A stretch of 64,000 nucleotides of DNA from Phlebotomus papatasi (GCF_024763615.1 NC_077223.1:65906627-65970626), one strand, 5' to 3'. Shown: positions 33,542 to 46,042, counted from the stretch's first letter. Notes: generated by a model not told the origin, from the sequence alone. A program made the numbers and translations.

Positions 33542-35139
33542 TTAAGTTAATGCGAGCATTAAAAAGAAAGATTCAAAAGGTTTAAGAATTCCTGGTGCTA
33601 ATAATACCTATTTTAGTTGGAGAACACTACAGTAGATGCTCCAGTGTGAACATTTCGCGAAAACTAATATACTTCGTCAAACTTTTTTTGATAGTAAATC
33701 ATGACTGAAAAAATTATACGTGGCGATTTATTGTGTTACCTTTTATGTAATATTTCAAAAACTGCCAGACTGATTGTTTATAGAGGTTGCATCAACATAT
33801 ATAGAATCTCCAGATTATTATATAGAAGAGTGCAATAGTTGGAAAATCATTTTGTGCCTGTGTTCAGAGATAAAATAGTTTAAGTTGGAAAAACAGAGAA
33901 CATCATATATTGTGCTAATCAACTAATAAAATAAAGTGGTTTTTCTTTCATGAATCTTCCAGTGATCTCCAAGGCACTGAAAGGAACACTAATTTAATAT
34001 AAATTTGTGCTGTAAAAGAATTTATGTACTTTATATTATGTTTATACCCATGAAGAATAAAATTAGAACTGTCGGGTAATAAATAATTTATTTAAAGCTG
34101 TTTCTTTTCATTTTATTTATTACAAATTCACCATCTTATATAAGCATCTCTACTACACTGTGTTCCAAGAGTGGTTCTTTCTTTCGTACCATTTCATCCA
34201 CATAAATGGCACAAAAAAAAAGTGCGAGAGAAGGAATATTAAAATAATAAAAGTCCGAGGGCGAGCGACAGAGAGAAAGAAAATCTTATGGCTGTATATT
34301 AATTAAGAAATTTGAAACGAGAACATAAATTTAATTACATTTTGTATACAAGATCTTGGATATATTTTAATTTATTTATGCAAATGAATTTATTTCCAGA
34401 AAATCTCTGTAGCAAATATTATAATTTAATTATATGCTTCGTGACTAGGAAATTCAGATTTTAGCATTTTATAAGCAACACTGAATTAAAGGATAGATTT
34501 AGTAGAATATTTCTTATGAAAAATTTTACAAAATTTCACCAAAAAAAACAAGAAGAATCCAAACCCATATGGAACACAATGAGTTAAGCTATTTTTCAGC
34601 TCTACTAAGACATATGAATAAATTTTCTTGAGGGGATCATAAATACAAGTATGTTCTGTTCCTTTACTTTGTGTAAATTCCTAATTCGTACACATAGTGA
34701 CATTATTTCAATTAATTCACATAATTTTGTAGAGTTACATAGAAGTAATGCTTTAAATAAAACCTCTGTATATGAACTTCAAACTATTAGCTCAACGTTA
34801 TGAAGAGTCAAAGTGAAAACAAATTGCTAATAACTTTTAAGTTGAGCTTGAGTTTTTTACAACTTTTTATACAGCAAATTTGCGCGATGGAAAAATATCC
34901 CTTTAACATACAAGATAAATAAATACATTGGAAGAAAATATTCTGAATTACAGCCTTGGATTAATAACTCAAGAAGACCATAATCGTTTAGGAATTCAAA
35001 TATCTCGAGATATTCGACATCGAAATCTTGAAAAACGATTTTTCAGTTTCAAAACTCTCATATTTTTTGTCTTTCAAGTGAATGGGCCCCTTGTAATTTT
35101 CTAGGAGCGGTATGAGCGGTATGCACTTCCTTCATAAAC
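33542..35139. other. AT-rich unique stretch
   Basis: No repeat match or credible gene. Contains poly-A runs and a purine-rich patch (34212-34280) with no identified role. Confidence 0.45.
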
Positions 35140-35812
35140 AATGTTTCCGTTTAGTAATAACCTTTCGAAGAGGCAAAGCCACTCCAAAGTCAATCCAAAC
35201 CTATTCGAAAATCTACCGAAAGCCTAAAGTACAAGTTCGCGTACTCGCCGCTTTAGCGCTGATTGTTCTTCCAATTAGAATTTCGGTATTTTTGATACTT
35301 CAATCGTCAACAACAGTGTCTAAACGTTTGTTGCAAAGAGTTGTTTTATTTTTGAGTAGTTTTGTGGAATTTCAGGGTGGTAGAACGTTTGCATAGCAAT
35401 TTTATTAAAATAAATATTCTTTTGATGAACTTGCTCACTTTTGTGTAACTCCATAGATTTAACGATTTAAACGTTCGAACTTCCAACGGATTTTGAGATA
35501 GGGGAAATCGCACTACCTTCAGACGAGAGAAGCTTCGAACAATTCATGTTTTTCAATATGTTGTAAATGAATTTGGCCCAATATGATATTATATTCTAAT
35601 AGCTAGTCCAATGCAATGCCTCGAATTTCCAAAAAAGACCTATGGGTAAAATCCACAAGGAACATAGAAAAAAACTGAGTTGTCCAAAGTATGAGCCGCC
35701 CGAAGGTAGGGCACTTTCCCCTAAGTTCTCTCTGATATATCCACGAAGCGGTATAAAAAAAAATCTCAACAGGAGAGTGCTCTCAAATCGGGAAGGTTAT
35801 TATTGAACAAGA
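35140..35812 (-). mobile_element. Inverted-repeat element, family J, copy 3, split by F4
   Basis: Runs opposite to J1: GTTTAGTAATAACCTTTCGA at the left, CAAGTTCGCGTACTCGCCGC, then CTTCCAACGGATTTTGAGA. After the inserted F4 it resumes AGTTCTCTCTGATATATCC and ends GGTTATTATTGAAC. The frame at 35112-35396 is repeat sequence. Confidence 0.85.
35501..35721. mobile_element. Hairpin MITE, family F, copy 4, nested in J3
   Basis: 221 bp, with ends GGGGAAATCGCACTACCTTC and GAAGGTAGGGCACTTTCCCC. TA is duplicated at 35499-35500 and 35722-35723. Copies J1 and J2 show the empty site, AGGTAAGTTCT or TTACCTAAA on the other strand. It is the best preserved F copy. Confidence 0.9.
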
Positions 35813-36113
35813 GGAACTAGTTTATTTTAGAACTTCCAGCCTGCATTATCTATGTGGAATACTTCCTGAGCTTCAGTAACGCAATTAGGGACGACTCAGT
35901 CTAGACCGGTGTAGACTAGATAATTCCGTTATCGTTATCGAGATTTGTTACACGGTTATGAGCATGGGGTAAAGTCAGTTTGTCTATATGTTTTTATCTT
36001 TAGTCGTACTATATGTTTTTTTTTCTCAAAAGATGTAATATTTCATAAGATCCCTTTATTTGAGTGATCATTGAACAAATTTTGATAATCAGAACCAGAG
36101 ATAGGAGAACGTA

Positions 36114-36291
36114 GAGTTCCATTGAGCTAGGTCTACATTAAAAATCCTATTTTTCGAATGTTTTTAATGATAGCTGAACCTAGCCATAATATAATTTAGA
36201 TCCATAATTGTTTTGTATGTCTAAATTACATTAGGTTAAAAGCCAGCTTACTTTAGAAATTATGCGTTTTCAATGTAGCCCCACCTCCCCC
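36114..36291. mobile_element. GGGG-type hairpin MITE AA
   Basis: 178 bp. Starts GGAGAACGTAGAGTTCC after TA and ends GTAGCCCCACCTCCCCC before TA. Inner arms pair (GAACCTAGCC with AGCTAGGTCT; ATAATTTAGATCC). A related right end lies near 6176. Confidence 0.6.
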
Positions 36292-37592
36292 TATACGCAT
36301 TTTAAGCTTTATTTCCTATTCCATAATCAGGGTATAGAAGAGCCTAAAGTCTGTTTTATTTTTCGTTTTTTTTTCTAAAAAAACATTTAATAAACATTTC
36401 CATATTCAGGAGTTTTCAAAAGTGTCAGTTTCAGAAACACTCAATTCCCGGTATGATTATCCTTTTCATTTAGGATTGCCATCCAAATCCTATTACTGTT
36501 GCATTTTCGAAATCAGTGTAATTCTCAGTGATTTCAATGGTGTTGAGCAGGACTTATAAAAATTATTCAGAGTATCATGCAATTATGTAATGGTTCTGTG
36601 GTGACAAGACTATTAAACTCCCAACTGTATCAGGTTCTTTCTCACCCAGATAACTCCCTACCAAAATAAGTTGTATACATATGCTTCCACCCAACACTTT
36701 TGGGACATTCTCTTTGGGAAAATTGCACGCTCCTCTTATTTACACATTGTTCAAGTTATGTAAAAGTGGCCAGTTTAGAAGGGTAGATGACTATCTGCAC
36801 ATCTAGGGTTTGCCCCCAAAACATTCTACTAACTTTGGGACGAAAAGCCAGAACAAAACTTTCAAACCCAGAAACTCCCTCTGCAACTTCACAAAATGCA
36901 CACAGCTGAGACTATAGAATGGCAAAGTATATAATGTGATGGAAAAAGTACATATAGTACATAGTTTGGTGAGCTTTTACCCATCTCCAATGTTGTCGCG
37001 GAAAATTGTGTGTATGCATTTTGTGGAGCAGTGAAAGTTTGTCCGGCGCTTTCGCTGTTGATGATGGTCAGTCATGTCGATTACCAAGAGGATTATATCA
37101 ATTTTATACCAACTGATGCTATATATACTACTACACAAAATTCACAGAGAAAATACTATTCGACCCAGGCTAAAATTCGTCCAAAAACTCTCTGGTATAT
37201 GCACATATGGATTACAATGAAAAATGAAAGTTTTTCCACACGAAAAATGTCAAAATTCACTTTTTATCCTACCACCAAGGGCCCGAGGTTAAACCATGAA
37301 ACAATTGTAGAACTAATGCGACTTGATGGTCTATTTATAGTGAGTAGCAACATTTTGTGGTTCAAATTCATTTGGATATTTTAACTATGGATATTTTAAG
37401 ATTAATTGTCGCTTATTTGGTAAATTATCAGGATAATTAGGATAAAAACTTTATGTTTATAGTTTAATTATGATTTAATTTTAATTTAGGTATTTAGCTG
37501 AAGAAGTACGGAAATAAAACTATATTCAATATTATTTGAAAGCCAAATTGGATAAAGCATTTTTTCACGTCCAATTAAATAGTAAGAAAGCA
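36292..37592. other. GC-balanced unique stretch
   Basis: Contains the 124-codon plus frame 37010-37384, which is AT-driven toward its end and matches no family. The block 36580-37130 has mixed composition like other candidate conserved regions here. No promoter or splice structure could be defended. Confidence 0.35.
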
Positions 37593-38670
37593 ATCAGAAA
37601 GTATCCATGCTTCGTACGATCCCAAGCTTAGTACTGACTATTTTTTTCTTATATTTCTGAATAAATGTGACTCATCGCATCTATATTTTAAAAAATAGGG
37701 GAAAGCAACCAGTTTTTAAAATACATTGCGGAGTAACATTTATTCAGATAGGGTAAAGGCTCATAATTTTGTACAGTCCGCTTATAAGCTTCGATGTTCC
37801 AAGTTTGAAGTGCGATATTTTCGATACTAATTGACTTTTTTTTGTTACTCTCTTTTCAGGGAGAGTAGAAAAGGGTTGTTAGGAATCTTGGCAAGGGTTT
37901 TTATTGTCTTTGTTTTTACTAAAATTAGTCTTAATACGTTTAGAAATGAATTGATATGTAGAGGTGAATTTGACTCGAATTTTGGACAACTTGGTTATTA
38001 ATTTGGACAACTTGGCTGTAAATTTGGACAGCTAGTCCGCTTCGACAGGATGCCCATTGTTCTTTATTTCATGAACCGATCTTACCAAATCCTCTTCCTG
38101 TTCATGTAAGGGAAACGTAGTATCACATCACTGGTAAATGTCTTAGAAAATTTCTCATTTTTCACACGAAAAATCTAATTCACAAGGCAAATCTCACTTC
38201 AGGTGAGAACAAATCACATTACACAATAACACTACAAATCACCATTAACGTAAATCAACACAATATTCAATGAATATTCAATAATATCACTCAAAAAAAA
38301 GCGAAGAAACATTGTTAGTAGTTGACCACAGCTAAATAAGGCTGAAGTAAACACGAAGTTCTGTCATATTTCTCGTAAGCAATTGCTCACACTGAATTTT
38401 CAACAAAGCAATTTTAACTCAAATCATATTCAAAATTTTACGTATTTAGTGTTAAAATCTTCCAAAAAGAACAAATATTTAGACAGAATTCATTATTCAT
38501 CAAATATTGGAATAAAAATCCATAATTTTAATCAATTTATTTTTAGTGTCCAATTTTATCCTTAAAGTGTCCAAAATAAGAGACTGAACAAAATTATGAT
38601 CCTTTACCCTACATGGGAAAAAGTTAGTCATTACGAAGCTTGGTATCATACGAGGCTGGGGCACTTACCC
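37593..38670. mobile_element. GGGG-ended element, copy D2, split by element E
   Basis: The left part GTATCCATGCTTCGTACGAT through ACCAGTTTTTAAAATACATT matches D1. The right part GCTTGGTATCATACGAGGCT ends GGGGCACTTACCC, TA. Between them lies element E (37751-38609). It lacks the SINE present in D1, giving reciprocal empty sites. Confidence 0.78.
37751..38609. mobile_element. 859-bp GGGG-type element E nested in D2
   Basis: Ends GGGTAAAGGCTCATAATTTT and AAAATTATGATCCTTTACCC, flanked by TA on both sides. Its interior follows the same plan as family Q (GTTTGAAGTGCGATATT; TTGTTACTCTCTTTTCAGG; CTTGGCAAGGG) although the ends differ. Three tandem copies of a 20-22 bp AATTTGGACAACTTGGCTG unit lie at 37978-38033. 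Confidence 0.82.
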
Positions 38671-38961
38671 TACGTGTAAATAATACATACTTAAATCTAA
38701 ATATTGATGAAAATCTAGCACTAATTATTGGGATATAAATAAAAATTTGTACATTTCTCTTTCAAGTTACAAATAGAATTATACTAATTATTGGGTTAAA
38801 AAGAAGCCTGGCAATATCACTCATAGAAGTGCTTAAATGTGTTTAGATTATAGATTTATGTTATTTATTTGTTTATTTTTATGTAGGTGACTGTGGGTTA
38901 GTAACAGTTGTTTATTCGTGTAGGTTTTCGGTCATGATAGACCAAGGGTCTGAGACCTGTA
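38671..38961. other. AT-rich unique stretch
   Basis: Nothing recognised. Confidence 0.45.
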
Positions 38962-39310
38962 GGGGAATTCTGTAATTTTCGTGGCATTGTCACACGTGAG
39001 TTCGAAACCTGACAATGCCAATCGAGCTTTTTTGTCATATCATATGAATTCGAAAATGCAATTCAATAATTTTTTAATGAAATCCCTTGACTTGATGATT
39101 TTATGAAAATACAGTGCATCTTGGTTGATTTGTTTAACAAAATTCATTCTCATTTGAATTGCCAGAAATCTCAAATATGTGACTTCTGACAATGCCACGT
39201 AAGCTGAAATGGCAATGTCACGGCTACAGAATCGCATTTTAGAAAAAGCTCTCCTATGATTCGAACCCAATTTGTCATATGGCATTGCCAGAGCGTTACA
39301 GAATTTCCCT
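38962..39310. mobile_element. 349-bp MITE, family I, copy 2
   Basis: Same ends (GGGGAATTCTGTAA; TTACAGAATTTCCC), length and interior as the copy at 9070-9418. TA precedes it. The minus frame at 39040-39285 belongs to the repeat. Confidence 0.88.
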
Positions 39311-40656
39311 CCTGGTTATAGATAGGGATGGGTTGGAATATAAAAAATTGGGTTAAAAAAACAGAATGAAAATAAGTTTAAAAATATAAAAGGTTGAAAA
39401 AAAACTTAATATTAGAACATGAAATCTTGCTTTATGATTTGGAAGACATTGAAGTCTTAATATTGCTGACTGATACTTTTCTCTCCTAAATAATTAAACG
39501 CTCAATGTAAAGGTTTCAAGGTAGAAACTTTAGGCTATTCTAAGCGTTTAGTAAATAGAAAATAAAAAAAAATGAACAATAGATAACTGAATATTGGTAT
39601 AAATATTCTCAAGAATCTGTTCATTTTCTCCGAAATAAAGTGGTTCGTCAGTGTACCAGTCTCTGTTTATTATAAAATAATATGAAAGCAAATGATTCAT
39701 AAAAATTTACTCTTCAAAAATATATAAATTTGTCTATAAAAAGATAATTTGTATTTTCCGATAAAAAATCTTTAATTTGAAAGTATCAAATTTTATTGTA
39801 CCTTCTAGCTAAAATGAAAAATGTAAAATTTAAAGCTGGTCGTCATGAGTTTTAAAACCTTTAAATACCGTAAACTTCGAAGTATTAATATCTCAATTTG
39901 TATCATTATTAACCTTTGACTGAGTATACGAAATAATTAATTTAATTTTGACAATAAATAAATTAACATGAATAATATAAGCTGTCTTTAATCAGAATGA
40001 GGGATTATATATTATTTATAATAGCAATTCAATTGATTCAACTCAAAGATGTAGCGATATATAATTAAATTGGGGAATATTGTAATCAGTTTAGCATGCG
40101 ATAATTTCTAAATGAAAATCAAAATGCATAACGGAATTAATTCATGTGACACAATTTTGCACGTATGCGAAGGAAGTGGAAAAGTATTAGGAAATCTTAA
40201 ACTTAAGGCTTGGGGTATAGCGTATATTTGCAGTTAGTTATATCGAATCCGATCTTGAAACTTCCAGAAGGTCTTAATTATGAAAATCAATTATCAATAT
40301 AAGTAAAAATTTTCGCAAAAATCTTGTCTTTTAGGAAATTATAGTAGTTAAACTAGGTGGTTAAACCTTATTACGTGAAGCCGTCTATCGGCTTAAGTGA
40401 TAAGTGTGTCCAACATATTAAATTTGAAGCCCGAAGAATGTCATAGTATAGGTTGAAGACTAAAGGTTAAACCAGGTTAAACCAAATGCCAGAAGCTCAT
40501 AATTTCTAAGTAATAGAAAAAATAATAACGCTGACCCCGATGGATTAGGTAATATTCCAAGAATTTGTCGGTTTTAAAAATTAAGATTTTATGGTTGAAC
40601 TTCTCTAATTCCTAAATTTTAAATTAATAGCAATTGATCAAATATTGAGATTCCAC
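39311..40656. other. AT-rich unique stretch
   Basis: No supported gene, RNA or repeat. Confidence 0.45.
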
Positions 40657-40887
40657 AGAAAAGCTATGCAAGCCATTGTGAGAAGGCATCGGTTGACCTC
40701 GAGGCAGACCTAGGACAAGGTGGCTGAATCAAATTCAGAATCTTGCCTTGGAACGCCTTGGGATCGAACCCGAACATCTTCCTGAAGTGGCGGAGGATCG
40801 ATAAGCGTGGGCTGCTAATTTGGATGTCAGGGCCCGCGACCCCAAGAGGGATAAGCTGTTGAAAACGAATGAATGAATGATCCAATA
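40657..40887 (+). mobile_element. Non-LTR retrotransposon 3' end, copy 3
   Basis: One frame reads GRPRTRWLNQIQ, then LALERLGIEPEH, AEDR, a single in-frame TAA, and WAANLDVRARDPKRDK, then a stop. The arginine-rich GRPRTRW motif is common at the C-terminus of non-LTR retrotransposon polyproteins. It ends with the tail GAATGAATGAATGATCC. A frame change occurs upstream of GRP, so the copy is dead. The start near CAGAAAAGCTATGCAAG is shared with the 20.1-kb copy. Confidence 0.72.
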
Positions 40888-41076
40888 TTGTAAAAATCTA
40901 ATACTTCAGTTGCTTGTATTTAAAAAATTAGAAGTATTTTCAAATTGAGCTAATAAACTCTAATGAGTCGCTCTAAGCAACAGTGGGCTATCTTAATAAG
41001 GAAATGCATTTTGGATAAGTCTGGAAAATTTAATAGAGTTCTATTTTATTTATCAGTTTTTATTAAAATATTTATA

Positions 41077-41758
41077 CACTCTTAGAAAAAATTAGTTCGT
41101 ACAAGCTCATATGCAGTTATTAGAACTATAAAATATAGTAAATATAGACCCAACTATATATTTAGTTTGGGTAACTAAATGAAATAGTTGACCACAGTTA
41201 GTTAAAGTATCCTTTTCATTTAGTTATTACAACTAAATCAAAATAGTAATGGGTACTATAACATATTAGTTCCAATTACTAAATAAATGGGGTTGATACC
41301 CATCTTATTGGCTGTAATAACTATATCATATTAGTTGTGGTTACTATATAGCATTCATTGTGATGCATATTTCTTATTAGTTGCTTAAAATTCGAAAGAG
41401 CTCCAACGCATTACTAAAATAAAAATCACTCTTTACTATTGGAAAAGTAGTCATAACTTTATGAAAATATAGGCCCATCTATTTACATTGGTTGTGAGAA
41501 CTAAAAGGAATTAGTGACCAATATTAGTTGGGATAATGATTTCATTTAATTAACACAAGCAAATATAATTGTATGAAAGCATTATGAAATAATTGCCGCA
41601 ACTTATCCACGTAAATATTGTCTTATATTCTCACTACTAATAAATTTATTATGAGTATAATGTTTTAAGAATATAAGAACTATTTTAAATAGATTTGATA
41701 TTAATCGCCCGAACAACTAATTTTCATTAGTAATCACGTCTAAACTTTTCTAAGAGTG
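41077..41758. mobile_element. Modular foldback element U
   Basis: The ends CACTCTTAGAAAA and TTTTCTAAGAGTG are near-perfect inverses inside TATA/TAAA flanks. The interior carries many ATTAGTT/AACTAAT and AGTTATTA words, in mixed but patterned orientation. 682 bp, no coding frame. The CAC start and motif-filled interior parallel elements T and V. Confidence 0.75.
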
Positions 41759-43267
41759 TAAAAAAGAAAATTTATCGATTTAAAAAGGATAAATTAATTT
41801 GATTAACAAATTTCTTAATTCGATTTTTACATTGAATCCCCTTTTATCGCACCTAATAGGAAAAAAAATCCCACGAGGAAGGGTGAAAAATCAACCCTTT
41901 AACGAAAAATAACTGATATAGACACGCATAAATGTTATGTGTTTGAACAGAAAAAAACAAGAGAAATGTATGTTCAATCGCCATTTCTCCAATATATCGA
42001 AGAATTTATTTAGCATTTTTGGTTTTTGTGGTTTTTATTAATATATGACTCATCACGAACTTCGTGTCAGAATTAGATGTGTGACAATCATGGAGCCGTA
42101 AATATGCAATTTTCATCTAGAGACTCTCCCCATGTATTTTTGGGGGAGGTTGCACACAATCAAATAAATTCCCCAAGCAAAATAGACTCACGGTGAATTT
42201 ATTTGATGGTTAGCACGGAGAGTAAATTGAGTGCAATGTTTGATGCCAGGGCGTCGGAAAAACCATTTGAGGGGGGTTGCAACAAAACGCAACTGATCGG
42301 TGGTTAACCCACAAAAGCCTATTAACTGAATGGAGCTGGTGTGTATGCAATATTTTTCCCGTCAAATTCTCCATACGAACCAAATACCCCTCCCCGAAAA
42401 AAAAAATAGATGTCCTCAGGAGGTAAATTTCCACTGACGATCAACGAGAATCTCACCAGAAAAGAGTTGGAGATTAATGTATTTTCCACCTCATCATCTC
42501 AATGAATAATTCAAAGAGAGACGAACCCAAAATAGGCATGCCAATTAGTGTATGTCCTGCCAAATCTCCTCATTTATGAATATTCTCATTCAAAAAGTAT
42601 AAAATGAATTTGTCCAATATGAATACGTTAAATGTATAAGTCAGTTTTCCATTCATTTTCCGCTAGCAATTATAGCATTTAAAAGTCAATAATTTTTCAA
42701 TTCAGAACCCGATGAACATCCCCCATTGGTCCTCATCTCCTTTCCCCATATAGTGGTCTGTCCTAAAATCTGTCCTCGATTTCCTATTCGTTCGCAATTG
42801 CTGATGACACTTTTTGCACCTCCCGCATTGAGCCCCCCCTGAGCTCCACTGTCCACCAACCCATTCCCCTTTTGTATCCGAGACCACCCACATTCCGTAT
42901 GCCCTATCTCTCACAGAACGCCGACGAAGAGGAAAGAACGGTGAAAAGCCACTCAAACCACTTGGGACAAATCTGGCTAGGCTCCCAATAGCCAAGTAAA
43001 GTTTCATGAAAAATTTTTGACAGAACTGAAATTTTGGGTAATAGCCAAAAATTTTCATTTATTCTCAAATATTTAAGAACTTACAGATACAATGAGATTG
43101 AAAAGAATTTTAACTAAAAGCCTAAAGATTATTAGATTTTTTTAATTTTTAAATTTCCAATTCTAATGTGTTAGGATTTTAATATTTAAATTCAAAGTAT
43201 TTTTATCAATTTTTAAATCGTTTGAAAAATTACATTAGTTGCCCTATACGGAACGCCAGTGAGTTAA
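41759..43267. other. Unique stretch with GC-balanced blocks
   Basis: Blocks at 42100-42480 and 42700-42990 are less AT-rich. The minus frame 42702-43058 (118 codons) has a balanced composition with a CGRCKKCHQQ run but matches no family I know and lacks other support. It may be conserved non-coding DNA or an exon. Confidence 0.3.
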
Positions 43268-43404
43268 GGCGTCTACACATTGCGAGCAATTTTCGTCAAA
43301 AATTGCGTTTTTGACAAAAATTTGACGTTTCCCCCTACAACGCTGCAGGGAATTCCCTTCAAAAAGCAATTTTTGACAAAAATTTCTCCCAATGTGTAGA
43401 GGCC
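43268..43404. mobile_element. Short MITE, family Z, copy 3
   Basis: 137 bp, ends GGCGTCTACACATTG and CAATGTGTAGAGGCC. Inner arms pair through AAATTTTTGTCAAAAA / TTTTTGACAAAAATTT. Flanks TTAA and ATTA leave a TTA-type target possible. Confidence 0.8.
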
Positions 43405-43860
43405 ATTATTCGTAAAAATTGATTGTCATTCGTAACCGTTTCCGCGATTCCAAGATTTTACAATGATCAAATCGGTCGAGAAATACACTCTTTAGAGGAT
43501 TTTAAAGTTTTTAAAATTTAGAATATTTGTTGAACCAAAGTCATTTTTCGTATGTGATAGAAATATCTTACTCCAAAATTAAAAAGAAAATCAAAAGAAG
43601 TATTTTCAAGGTACTCCAAAAACATTAGTTTTAGATGGCAAAATGACAAATGAAAGAAATAGAAGAAATGATTTAAAGGGGGGTTCTTCAAATATTCTAA
43701 GTCACTAACTCTAATCCTTTGGTATTTATAAAAAAAACAACAACATTAAAGAATGACGAAAAAAATGGCAAAGGTCTCAGTTTCGCATAATGCTTGAATT
43801 CACGAGACAGTTTGCTAAATGAATTTTACTCTTTTAATGATTTTAGGCACATGTTATATA
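43405..43860. other. AT-rich unique stretch
   Basis: Nothing recognised. Confidence 0.45.
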
Positions 43861-44083
43861 GGAGAGACCGGGGTAGATTTAGCCAGGAAATAAAATTTTT
43901 ATTCCCGTATAATTTGTGAAAAAAAAACATTTAAATCAGACTGATAGATATTTCAATATATGAAGAAGGAGTTATTTACGCTTAATAATACGACTATTAC
44001 ACTAATAATACTACTATTACACTAACTACTATAACATCGTACCAGATAATTCTACGCCTGATTAAATCTGCCTCGCTCTCCCC
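43861..44083. mobile_element. GGGG-type hairpin MITE N
   Basis: Ends GGAGAGACCGGGGTAGATTT and AAATCTGCCTCGCTCTCCCC-like sequence, with TA on both sides. A small direct duplication (AATACGACTATTACACTAAT / AATACTACTATTACACTAAC) lies near 43987-44025. 223 bp, single copy here. Confidence 0.75.
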
Positions 44084-44505
44084 TATAGATTTATTGGCAA
44101 TCTCAATTGTATCAGAGAACCAAGGAAACATCCTATAAAGTGTATGGAAGTCCAAGTAATACAATCAAGACTAATAATAAAAATTATATTTGCCTATACT
44201 GCTTAACAAACTTAAAAATAGGGAAGAACGAGGCAGTTTATGAATAAAAAAAATTTAATATAAAATAATATATTATATTTTCAACTTTTTGGGATGATTA
44301 ATAAATCCAATTTTTAGTTTAGATTTAAAGACTGTAAAAAGTTGATATAAACGCCATCTAGGCAAGTTTAGAAAGGTAGAATATTCAAAAGTTGTTGAGA
44401 ATCGCACAAAAGAAAAAAATATAAAACAAAGTTCTAGAAATATTGAATTTTTTTTTGGTTTATAATTGGTTTTTTTTTTTGTAAATGGGTATTTTTGAAG
44501 CCTTA

Positions 44506-44657
44506 TGCCCAGCGCAGAATAACTTCTGTTTATAAATATGTTTTCAAAGTTTCCCATGAGAGTGAGTGAGATGACTAGGTTTAGATCTCACTCACTCTCA
44601 TTGAAATGTCAAAAACATGTTTACACAACAAAAGTTATTGTGTGTTGAGCATTATGG
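44506..44657. repeat. Palindrome with a perfect 17-bp stem
   Basis: ATGAGAGTGAGTGAGAT (44556-44572) and its exact inverse (44585-44601) flank a 12-base loop. Pairing continues imperfectly outward: AACTTCTGTTTATAAATATG with ACATGTTTACACAACAAAAG. The whole hairpin is about 150 bp. It could be a foldback MITE or a transcribed hairpin. Confidence 0.65.
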
Positions 44658-46040
44658 GATCAAATAAATGATTTTGTAACTAAACAGAGTTATAGTTTTC
44701 ATAAATACAAGGAGCGTGCTACCGACTTGACAATTATTAACCCAGTTTACGGTCAAAGCATGTAACTTAAATTGCATGATAGTTTGAATTATTTGGCAGG
44801 AAAACTTGTAGAATAGAGCTTTAAATTACATTCATAATTTTCCAGTGACTATTAAATATTTTTGTTGTGCTATCTCCTTAATCAATGAATTTTTCAAACA
44901 TTTCAGAGAGAAGAGACTGAAAATTTCACACTGCCCGATACTCTACTCCTACCCCTGAATACTAAACGTCGTTCTCTTGCAAAGAATATTGCATTAGCTT
45001 GAAATTTTGTAACATTTTACATCGAACAACCCACTGTCCATACCCACCCCGAAGGAGGGTGCTGTGTTGCAAAAAGAGCTCGGTGGCCCCTTCAAATCGG
45101 ACAGACACGTATAAAAAGGGGGTGGATGTCGCGATTTTCGTTTTGGGGACGCGCGAGAACAGCGCGGATTGAGTCAAATGAAAAGCTCTTTCCCACCCAG
45201 AAAACAGATGAGATGGAGGAGAAATACAAGGACCAACACAAAAAAAAAAGACTGAGTCATGTAGACAGAAAAAAGTTCACAACGTGCAAGGGAAAAAGTC
45301 GATACATGCTGCAAAAAAAATTTACAATTGAGCTCTTTTTGAAATGACGCGATATAAAATATATGCAGATGGATGAAACAGAGGCAGTATGGGCTAAAAA
45401 ATGTCACAAATAGAAAAATGTTAAAGAAAAAAAAATACTGACAGAAAGTGGAACGCCGAATGTGGAAGGGTAAGAGGACTCCCTTTTTCTGTTCCCAGAG
45501 AAAAAAAAAGTCACCGATATGGGGATGCAAAAGAGTTATATATGAGACTAAAATACAAAAGAAAGCAAAGAGACCAAGACACTAAATGCGCGGAATATAG
45601 AGAAAATGGCCGTTTTTGGTTGCATTTTTTCCATCCACTGTTATCAGAATAGTTGAGCAAAAAAAAATCTAGAACATAAAAGGATTCCTGCACTCGCAGT
45701 CGTGTTTGCAGAAAGTGCTGGTTGGTATGTGAGAAAATTGAAGTTATAGAATGCTTTATTTTATAGTCACCTTCGCACTAATTAATATAATGTACACGTA
45801 ATAAATTGCAGAAAAGTTACGGCGTGCGAGAAACATGCAAAATATTACTCTGTCATGTGCCAAGGGGTTAAATGTGAGGAAATGTTTACACAAACATGAT
45901 TGGACTTCAGCGACAAACTGCAAACACTTTAGATTTATATTAGTTTTCAGGAAGGCATTTTGCCATTTTAGACATACTTCTCCATAGGACTTAAAAAAGG
46001 AAACAAATAAATAAACAAGGGTTAGAAGGGAAGTTTCGTA
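44658..46040. other. Unique stretch with a CpG-containing, promoter-like patch
   Basis: The block 45030-45240 contains several CpGs (GTCGCGATTTTCG, GACGCGCGAGAAC) that are rare elsewhere in the window. Open frames overlap on both strands (45126-45347 plus, 45174-45530 minus), and neither is recognised. Confidence 0.35.
45110..45118 (+). promoter_or_regulatory. TATA-box candidate near CpG-rich patch
   Basis: TATAAAAAG followed by a G-run and then the CpG-containing segment 45128-45168, where a start site would be expected. Without transcript data the gene it might serve is unknown; the 73-codon frame from 45126 has no recognised domain. Confidence 0.22.
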
Positions 46041-46042
46041 TA

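Noticed and set aside
37010..37384. 124-codon plus frame
   Set aside because: Second half is AT-driven, no domain, no repeat or promoter support.
42702..43058. 118-codon minus frame with cysteine-lysine run
   Set aside because: Balanced composition is attractive, but I recognise no family, the start region is AT-driven, and no second line of evidence supports it.
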